A DNA stretch of 64,000 bases from Actinomyces mediterranea (GTDB lineage Bacteria > Actinomycetota > Actinomycetes > Actinomycetales > Actinomycetaceae), in the NCBI RefSeq assembly GCF_900155595.1, contig NZ_FTPB01000004.1:868001-932000 (forward strand), given 5' to 3'. Below the pieces are notes generated by a model, which was not told the origin of the DNA, did no database searches, and saw nothing but the letters and a program-made list of their open reading frames with translations. This document shows, piece after piece, positions 26,439-33,600 of the stretch. Both the position numbers and the translations under genes were made by a program. The stretch's first letter is position 1. Each line of letters opens with the position of its first letter.

Positions 26439-27008
26439 TCAGGACGAAGGAGAAGACTGCACGCGGTTTAGCGCCCGGATCACGCTGGAGCGGCCAACGC
26501 CGAGCAGCTGAGCGATCTCCTGGAAGCTCTGCCCCTCGGCCCGCAGGCGCACGGCCTCGGCCGTGCGCGCCGGGGTCATCACGCTCGGACGACCGCCCAC
26601 CCGGCCGCGCGATCGCGCGGCCGCTAGACCCACCATGGTTCGCTCGCGCACCAGATCCCGCTCGAACTGAGCAAAGGCCCCAGCGACATGGAACAGCAGC
26701 CGCCCCGTCGGGGTCGTGGTATCGATCGCTTCCGTCAACGAACGGAACTGCACTCCCCTCTCCCCCAAGCCCTGAACAAGCTCGATCAGATGTGGCAACG
26801 ACCGCCCCAGGCGGTCCAGCCGCCACACCACGAGCACGTCACCCTCGCGCAGATAGTCCAGCGCGGCCTCCAACTCAGGCCGCGCTCTCTTAACCCCCGA
26901 GACATGATCCGTGAACACCCGCAAGCAACCTGCCGCAGCCAGCGCATCAAGCTGGCCTCCCAGCTCCTGCTCAGCAGTAGACACTCGTGCGTACCCGATC
27001 ATGCTCAC
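26439..27008 (-). CDS. Serine resolvase/invertase (Tn3-type site-specific recombinase)
   Basis: 189 residues. It begins MIGYARVSTAEQ with the nucleophilic Ser of the YARVS motif (Ser ~9). It continues with DHVSGVKRARPELEAALDYLREGD, the VWRLDRLGRS motif and a C-terminal helix-turn-helix (EGQSFQEIAQLLGVGRSSVIRAL). The start overlaps the stop of the upstream Fic toxin gene (ATGA), so antitoxin, Fic and resolvase form one coupled operon. Resolvases with TA modules typically stabilise plasmids by resolving multimers; here the cassette probably came from a plasmid or transposon. Confidence 0.92.
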   Translation of the reverse strand: MSMIGYARVSTAEQELGGQLDALAAAGCLRVFTDHVSGVKRARPELEAALDYLREGDVLVVWRLDRLGRSLPHLIELVQGLGERGVQFRSLTEAIDTTTPTGRLLFHVAGAFAQFERDLVRERTMVGLAAARSRGRVGGRPSVMTPARTAEAVRLRAEGQSFQEIAQLLGVGRSSVIRALNRVQSSPSS

Positions 27009-27856
27009 CGCAACGGCCCGCCTCGTCGTGGCCGCGTCGGCCCCAGCTCCGTCGGCTTCGAGCCACGCTCGGCTATCCGTCGGCTAATCTCCTCGCCCAA
27101 ATACTTACGGGTCGCGGCCCGCTGCGCCGCCAACGTCTGAGCGGGTGGCGCATGCAACGGCACAACTTCCTTGCGAAGCACGTCAACCAAACGTGAGTTG
27201 TCCCCCGTGGCCTGGCTATAAAACCTCGCGGCCACGAACTCCTCGCGTGCCCGACTGCTCGGCAGAAAGCGGGTAGGCTCGATCTTCCAACCTGCCTGTG
27301 CCGCCAGTTGCGTGAAAAACGCGAACTGGCTGCGAGTGTTTCCCTCCCGGAAGACGTGGATGACGTTCAGCTCGCCCCAGATCTCCCCCAGCTCGCGCAC
27401 GAAGGTCTCATGGTCGAGCCCCTGCAACAAGTTCTTGCCCGCCAGCTTGGCGTATTGGGCCTCGGCCGCCGACTCCATCGCCGGACCGGCCGGGTAGTAC
27501 GAATAGGAGCGCCACGGCGCAGACGGGTCGCCCACGGCGTAGCTCACCACATCCGGCCCCATCTTAGTCATTGGCCCATGCGTCGGCGCCACCCGCGCCT
27601 GTCCGGCCCACTCGTAAACGTCCTGGAAGATATACCCGTGGATCGCCTTCATGTGGGCGTAATCGAACCGACCTTGGATCGGAGCGGCTGTCAGCTCACC
27701 CAAACGTTGGGCGGTCATGGCTTCTTCCAGCCGCTTCAGCGTGGCGGCATCAGGCTCACCGAACGGCTTGCCCGGCGCGATGAACTTGTTCCTCAACACA
27801 GACGTACCTGGGATGAAATAGTCATCCCAGGTACGAAAGGTATACAAGCCAGGCAT
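27005..27856 (-). CDS. Fic-domain toxin (VbhT/FicT-like AMP-transferase)
   Basis: 283 residues. The Fic core motif is HVFREGNTRSQ (residues 167-177), a variant of HPFx(D/E)GNGR with Pro to Val and the second Gly to Thr. Upstream are the flap region YIFQDVYEWAGQARVAPTHGPMTKMG and N-terminal helices. Fic toxins transfer AMP from ATP to hydroxyls of target proteins such as topoisomerases. It lies directly downstream of a VbhA-like antitoxin (stop and start share one base) and upstream of a resolvase. Because the GNGR turn is altered, its activity could differ from classical adenylylation. Confidence 0.88.
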   Translation of the reverse strand: MPGLYTFRTWDDYFIPGTSVLRNKFIAPGKPFGEPDAATLKRLEEAMTAQRLGELTAAPIQGRFDYAHMKAIHGYIFQDVYEWAGQARVAPTHGPMTKMGPDVVSYAVGDPSAPWRSYSYYPAGPAMESAAEAQYAKLAGKNLLQGLDHETFVRELGEIWGELNVIHVFREGNTRSQFAFFTQLAAQAGWKIEPTRFLPSSRAREEFVAARFYSQATGDNSRLVDVLRKEVVPLHAPPAQTLAAQRAATRKYLGEEISRRIAERGSKPTELGPTRPRRGGPLR

Positions 27857-28059
27857 CAGCCTTGAATGTGTCGGCGCAGCGCCTCGCGCGCCTCGTCACC
27901 GCACAACTCGCCGCGAGCGTTCCGCTCCAGGATGTCAAGCGCGACCGGGTCAATGATCTCGTGCCCAGCCACCGCTAGGGCAGCCAAAGCGAAGTCCATC
28001 CGTTCCTTGGCCTCAGCCTCAGTGAAGCGAGCCGGGGGTGCCGCCAGGTTAACAGTCAT
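27856..28059 (-). CDS. VbhA-family antitoxin of the first Fic module
   Basis: 67 residues with AGAAGGAGG upstream. The C-terminal half (LDILERNARGELCGDEAREALRRHI) matches VbhA-like antitoxins. The inhibitory helix expected as (S/T)xxxE(G/N) reads ALAVAG at 27-32, so Ala31 stands where the inhibitory Glu belongs. A -10 (TAAAAT, 28093-28088) lies ~30 nt upstream. Its stop shares an A with the Fic start. Role: inhibits the Fic partner, and probably autoregulates together with it; loss of the Glu may weaken inhibition. Confidence 0.78.
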   Translation of the reverse strand: MTVNLAAPPARFTEAEAKERMDFALAALAVAGHEIIDPVALDILERNARGELCGDEAREALRRHIQG

Positions 28060-28087
28060 AGGAGCTACCTCCTTCTCCTAGGTCTCT

Positions 28088-28093
28088 ATTTTA
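28088..28093 (-). promoter_or_regulatory. -10 element of the antitoxin/Fic/resolvase operon
   Basis: On the minus strand TAAAAT (extended TGGTAAAAT) sits 29 nt before the VbhA-like start, followed by AGAAGGAGG. One GACCGAAACC copy (28102-28111) overlaps the spacer just upstream, consistent with repression. Confidence 0.65.
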
Positions 28094-28101
28094 CCAGCCC
28101 A

Positions 28102-28281
28102 GACCGAAACCCGTCTATGTAAGGTTTCGGTCAGTCTTGGTTTCGGTCGGGGGTTTCGGTCGATTCCGACTACGGATTTTGGGTGGCCGACGCGCATCAG
28201 CGCTCACCGCCCGCTAACGATCGTTTGCGGGGTCGGCAGCTCCGCGGTCGCGGTGAGGACGTGGCACGCTGGACCGAAACC
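28102..28281. promoter_or_regulatory. Operator-like array of GGTTTCGGTC between two divergent Fic modules
   Basis: The 10-mer GGTTTCGGTC occurs on the plus strand at 28123-28132, 28139-28148 and 28152-28161, and in inverted orientation (GACCGAAACC) at 28102-28111 and 28272-28281. A divergent TTTCGGGC lies near 28311. The five copies fill the 307-bp gap between the two antitoxin genes. They look like binding sites for a shared autoregulator. Which protein binds is not shown. Confidence 0.7.
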
Positions 28282-28366
28282 GATACTGCCCAAAACGGTC
28301 GCTAGATCGTTTTCGGGCAAAATGGTAGAACGAGAGATCAGAGTACCGAGAAGGGGAGGCCCTGTC

Positions 28367-28606
28367 ATGGCTGAGAAGTTCGACGTCGAGGACCGTTGGC
28401 CTGAACTGTTCGCGCAGCTCGACGGTGCACAGCGCAACGCCGTGCGGCAGGCGCTTGTGGCTGCCTGGCACGAGGGTTGGAAGCCGAACCGTGAGGACGT
28501 AGAGAACCTGACCGACGAGGCATGCGGAGCGATTGACGAGACCGAGTACCTGCGTCGGGTACGTGAGGCAGCTCGACGGACCACGCCGGCCGCGATCGCC
28601 CACTGA
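28367..28606 (+). CDS. VbhA-family antitoxin of the second Fic module
   Basis: 79 residues from the ATG at 28367, preceded by AAGGGGAGG. The central part (VRQALVAAWHEGWKPNREDVENL) has the VbhA-type inhibitory helix with the essential Glu36-Gly37 preserved, but Ala32 where Ser/Thr is usual. It ends 4 nt before the GTG of the Fic gene. It should bind and block the ATP site of the downstream Fic protein. Confidence 0.82.
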   Translation: MAEKFDVEDRWPELFAQLDGAQRNAVRQALVAAWHEGWKPNREDVENLTDEACGAIDETEYLRRVREAARRTTPAAIAH

Positions 28607-28610
28607 GACC

Positions 28611-29408
28611 GTGACAACCTTCGACACCTGGGAGTCGTACTTCTACCCGCCCCCGGTCGACACGACGATGCGCAACGTCCAGGACATACGGGACCCCCAT
28701 GCGTTGCGGGTGTTCGAGTACGGAGCCACGGCTCTGCGGCAGAAACAGCTCTACATGGACCCCTCGATCGTGGCTCACACCTACGACGCCGCCCACGTCC
28801 GTGCGATCCACTCTTACCTGTTCCAGGACGTCTACGAGTGGGCCGGTCAGTACCGGAGCGTTAACATGTCGAAGAACTTTTCTTCCTTCGCCGACATCCA
28901 CACTGGCGAGATTGACCGGTACCTGGTTGACGTGCGTCGTCTTGTTGAGGGCACCAGTTGGGCGAGGCTGGACCGTGACGGCTTCGCACGAGCCAGCGCT
29001 GAGGTCTTCGCCTACCTGAACTGGGCACACCCGTTCAGGGAGGGCAACGGACGCACGTCCAAGGTCTTCATGGAGCACGTGGCTGAGCAGTCGCGTTTTA
29101 CTCTCGATTTCGGTCAGGTAAGTCCCGAGGTGTGGAACCAGGCCAGCATGCTATCAGGGCCCGACCTCGGACACTACGAACCCGTGCCCGACTCACTCGT
29201 GCCGGTGTTCCATGCGATCGCGCTCGATCGGCCCACTAGTTTTCGGGCGGTCGGGCCGGGCAGCGTCAGCCATACGCGGTCGCCGCTGAGTGCGAGCTAT
29301 CCGCAGTCGCCCTCGCAGGCCACCGGGCGGTCTGTCGTCGGCCCGCAACAGCAGCGCGGCGCCTATCGCGCCGGCTATGGAACTGGGTCTCAGGGAGCGG
29401 AGCGGTGA
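28611..29408 (+). CDS. Fic-domain toxin of the second module
   Basis: 265 residues from a GTG at 28611. Canonical Fic motif HPFREGNGRTSK at residues 140-151 and the flap region YLFQDVYEWAGQYRSVNMSK. Residues 225-265 are a Ser/Gln/Gly-rich tail of low complexity. It follows the antitoxin gene after 4 nt. A second intact Fic toxin beside the first is unusual; their N-terminal regions differ (TFRTWDDYF versus TFDTWESYF) but are recognisably related. Confidence 0.9.
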   Translation: MTTFDTWESYFYPPPVDTTMRNVQDIRDPHALRVFEYGATALRQKQLYMDPSIVAHTYDAAHVRAIHSYLFQDVYEWAGQYRSVNMSKNFSSFADIHTGEIDRYLVDVRRLVEGTSWARLDRDGFARASAEVFAYLNWAHPFREGNGRTSKVFMEHVAEQSRFTLDFGQVSPEVWNQASMLSGPDLGHYEPVPDSLVPVFHAIALDRPTSFRAVGPGSVSHTRSPLSASYPQSPSQATGRSVVGPQQQRGAYRAGYGTGSQGAER

Positions 29409-29639
29409 ACGATTATATGTGAGGCATCAAGATCGTCGCAAAGAAACCAAATGCCTCCACCATGCCGAAATCACCTTTTGCTCAGCTCATCTTCCTCCCG
29501 CCCGCCGGACTGCAGGGTAGCGAGGACCGCAGATGCGCATGCCCGCCGATATCCTCTTCCTATGGGGGATCCGGACGCCGCCCACCGGGCGCGGGCTGGG
29601 GGATCCCCACCGGAACGGACTGCAGGAAGCGAGAACGCG
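29409..29639. other. Intergenic stretch downstream of the second Fic module
   Basis: 231 bp. I see no gene, no clear inverted repeat and no terminator with a T-run. It marks the likely right edge of the mobile island. Confidence 0.4.
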
Positions 29640-30546
29640 ATGAGCGATGACACGACCCTTGAGGAGCGCGCGCGGGGGATGCTCCTCGGACTCGCGTGCT
29701 GCGACGCCCTCGGGACGACGAACGAATTCCTCCCCCGGGAGGAGGCCCTCCGCCTCGCCGGGATCGTCGGCGGCGGCCCTTTCGAACTCGATGCCGGGAA
29801 GTGGACGGATGACACCTCGATGGCGCTGTGCCTCGCGGACGCCCTCCTCGACACCGGGCGCTACGACTCCGAGGCCGTGATGAACGCCTACGCCGACTGG
29901 CGGTTCAGGGGGCGACGCTCCTCGACGGGGAAGTGCTTCGATATCGGCGCGCAAGTCGCCGCCGCGATCGACGGCTTCCTCGAATCCCGGGGGGCGCTCA
30001 TCTCAGTGAGCGAACCGCGCACGGACTCCGCCGGCAACGGCTGCATCATGCGCCTCGCGCCGGTCATCATCGCTGGCTTCGCCTCGCGCAGACCGGGAGA
30101 CATCGTGAAAATGGCGCGCGTGTCCGCTCGTGAGACCCACTACTCATTCGAGGCAGAGGCCGCGACCGAGGTCTTCGCAGCCCTGCTCGTCAACGCCATG
30201 CGAGGCCTGAGGAAGGACGCGATCATCGAGGTCTCGTGGGCGCGCCGAGGCCGAGGCCCGCACGACGGGATACGTCATCCACGGCCTTGCACTGGCCGTG
30301 CACGGGCTCATGGACTTCGACTCCTTCGAATCGGGCGCCCTGGCGATCGCGAGCCTCGGCGGCGATGCGGATACCAACGCGGCGATCTACGGACAGCTCG
30401 CCGGCGCCCACTACGGGGTCGAGGCGATCCCCCGGACCTGGAGGGAGACCGTCTTCGAGGGCGGGGAGATCCTCTCCCTCGCCGATGATCTTCTGGCTTG
30501 TCGCATCTGCGAAGAGCTGAGGACCCGCTTCGCCGAAGACCTCTGA
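29640..30546 (+). pseudogene. ADP-ribosylglycohydrolase (DraG family), frameshifted
   Basis: Reads in frame from the ATG at 29640 with GMLLGLACCDALGTTNEF, TDDTSMALCLADAL (metal-binding DDT) and NGCIMRLAPVIIAG. At ~30236-30245 the frame changes by one base. The second frame then gives EARTTGYVIHGLALAVHGL and SLGGDADTNAAIYGQLAGAHYG, the C-terminal metal site. Joined, the product is ~300 residues, the usual length. The enzyme removes ADP-ribose from proteins or nucleic acids. A single extra base (for example in TCGTGG) explains the break, so this may be a recent mutation or a sequence error. Confidence 0.82.
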
Positions 30547-30616
30547 GCAGGCACGCACGCTCGTCTTCGCCGGTCGAGGAGGCGGTGCGCGGCGAGCCGC
30601 CTCCTTCGCCTTTCGG

Positions 30617-30622
30617 TAGACT
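30617..30622 (+). promoter_or_regulatory. Putative leaderless -10 (TAGACT) of hrpA
   Basis: TAGACT lies 6 nt before the GTG at 30629. No ribosome-binding site precedes the start. The same arrangement recurs at five other genes here. Confidence 0.5.
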
Positions 30623-30628
30623 TTCAGG

Positions 30629-33600
30629 GTGCGAAACGCCCCTGAACCCCGTCGCTCCCGAACCTCGCGCGGCAGCGCCCGGGGCGCTGGCGGCTCTCAC
30701 CCGAATCGACCGGTCGGCGAGGACGGGCGTCCTCGTCGATCACGAGGCAGGGAACCCGCCCGCACCGAAAAACCCCGCAGACTGCGCCGCGATCTGGCCC
30801 GAGCCTTCAAGCCCTTCACCCCTGAACAGCTCGCCGCCCGAGCCGCCGCGATCCCGGTCATCGACTTCCCCGATCTGCCGGTCTCCGCGCGCAAAGATGA
30901 GATCGCCGCAGCGATCCGCGACCATCAGGTCGTCATCGTGTCCGGTGAGACCGGGTCGGGCAAAACGACGCAGCTGCCGAAGATCTGCATGCAATTGGGG
31001 CGCGGCGTTACCGGCATGATCGGGCACACCCAGCCCAGGCGCATTGCCGCCCGCTCGGTCGCCGACCGCATCGCGCACGAGCTCGGCCAGACGGTTGGCC
31101 GAGAGGCGGGGAAGGTCATCGGCTACCAGGTGCGCTTCACCGACGAGGTCGGAGAGACAACCCTCGTCAAGCTGATGACCGACGGGATTCTGCTAGCTGA
31201 GATCCAATCCGATCCACTGCTGCGTCGCTACGACACCCTCATCATCGACGAGGCGCACGAGCGCAGCCTCAATATCGATTTCATCCTCGGATACCTGGCG
31301 CGCCTGCTGCCCGCCCGCCCCGACCTCAAAGTCATCATCACGTCGGCGACGATCGACTCGACGCGCTTCGCCGCCCACTTCGGCCGCTGGGAGGGGACGC
31401 CCGGGCGGGGGATCCTCCTCGAAGCGGCTCCCGTCATTGAGGTGTCGGGGCGTACTTTCCCCGTCGAAGTGCGCTACCGGCCGCTCGCCGCAGACGCCCC
31501 CTCCTCGTATACGAGTCAGTCCTCCGATGCTGTGGATGAGGGTGACGCTGAGGCGGGGATGATCCCGGGCCCCGAGCAGTTCGTCCTCGAAGACCCCGAT
31601 GACGATCTACCGACCCTGGGGTACGGGCTGGGCGACGACATCGACGTCGAACAGGCAATCTGCCACGCCGTCGACGAATTGTGCTCCGAAGGTGACGGCG
31701 ACATCCTCGTCTTCCTTCCGGGCGAGCGCGACATCCGCGACACCGAGCAGGCCCTCCTCGACCATCTCGGGCCCCGCGCAGTGCGCGCGGGCGACACTGC
31801 GAAGGCGCGCTCCTCGGATATCGAGATCGTGCCGCTGTTCGCGCGCTTGTCAGCAGCAGAACAGCAGCGGGTCTTCGAGGACCACCGGCTGCGCCGCATC
31901 GTCCTCGCCACGAATGTCGCCGAAACGTCGCTGACCGTACCGGGAATCCGCTACGTCATCGACCCCGGTCTGGCCAGGGTGTCGCGCTATTCGAATCGGA
32001 CGAAGGTTCAGCGCCTCCCCATTGAGCCCATATCCCAGGCGAGTGCGAACCAAAGGGCGGGCCGATGCGGGCGCGTCGCCGACGGCATCGCGATCCGCCT
32101 CTATTCGCAGCGCGACTACGAGTCCCGGCCCCGCTTCACTGAACCGGAGATCCTGCGCACCTCGCTCGCCTCCGTCATATTGCAGATGGCGGCCCTCGGC
32201 CTGGGCTCCATCGCAGATTTCCCCTTCCTCGACGCCCCCGATTCGCGGGCCGTGCGCGATGGAATCTCCCAGCTCGTGGAGATCGGAGCGCTCGAGGACG
32301 AATCCTCGCCGTCTTCGCGGCGCGACCGTGCTCCCCGTCGTGCATCTGCGCTGCGCCCGGATTCGGCGAGCCACCGTCTCACCGCGATTGGCCGGGATCT
32401 CGCGCATCTCCCGATCGATCCACGCCTGGGGAGGATACTGTTTGAAGGCGATGCGAATGGATGCGCGTCAGAGGTCCTCGTCATTGTGGCGGCCCTGTCG
32501 ATCCAGGACGTCCGCGAGCGCCCCCTCGATCATCAGGCGGCGGCAGATGCCGCACACGCCCGTTTCGCGGACCCGCATTCGGATTTCATCACCTATCTCA
32601 ACCTGTGGCGCTATCTCAGCGTGTGTCAGCGCGACCTGTCGGGTGCGGCCTTTCGGCGCATGTGTCGCGCAGAGTTCCTCCACTACCTGCGTTTTCGCGA
32701 GTGGCGTGACGTGGTCATCCAGCTTACGCAGATGGCCAGGCCACTCGACCTCGATATTCATCCGATCGGGGAGCCCAGCGCCCGCGACGTCATCGAGGCG
32801 GCGTCGATCGGAGGCCTCGAAGGGGCGGCGGCGAGAGCCGTCGTCGCCTACACGCAGGGCCACGAGTCTGTGGACGCTGATGAGATTCACCGGTCCCTGC
32901 TCGTCGGACTCTTGTCGAACCTGGGGTCCTGGGATGAAGGCAAGCGGGATTATGAGGGCGCCCGCGGCACTCATTTCACGATCTGGCCGGGCTCCGGTCT
33001 GGCGAAGTCTCACCCCGCATGGGTGATGACTGCGGAGCTTGTGGAGACCAGCCGCCTTTTCGCGCGCACCGTTGCGCGCATCAAGCCCGAATGGATCGAG
33101 CCCCTCGCGAAGAACCTCGTCAAGCGCGTGTATTCGGAGCCGTTCTGGTCATCCTCTAAGGGCGCCGCAATGGTGAAGGAAAAGGTTCTCCTCTACGGGT
33201 TGACGCTTGTGGCGGATCGGTCGGTCCTGCTCGGGCGCCTCGACCTCATCATCGACGAGGGCTCGGGAGTGCGCAGGTCGGTCGCTGCGGCGGGCACCCT
33301 CGCGGGGATCGCTCAGGGCCTGATCGGCGGCGGTGAGGACGAGGGCCCTCACGATCTGGGTTCTGTGGGCCGTGACTTCCTCGCGATGGCCGAGTGCGGT
33401 GAGTGCGACGTGGCAGGTAGTGCCGACGGTTCCACCGCAAAAACGCACACAGTTTCCAGCGGCGAACAGGTAAACGCGGACCAGCACACCGCTCTGACCA
33501 GCGACAACACCGACAGCGCTCCGTCAGAGTTGATAGCAAGCGGCGAAACTGTGTGCATTTCTGCGTCTCCGACCGCGCTAACCGCACGCGAGCTTGCCCG

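Noticed and set aside
28102-28161. CRISPR-like array in the Fic intergenic region
   Set aside because: Repeats are only 10 bp, irregularly spaced and in both orientations; no cas genes. They look like operators.
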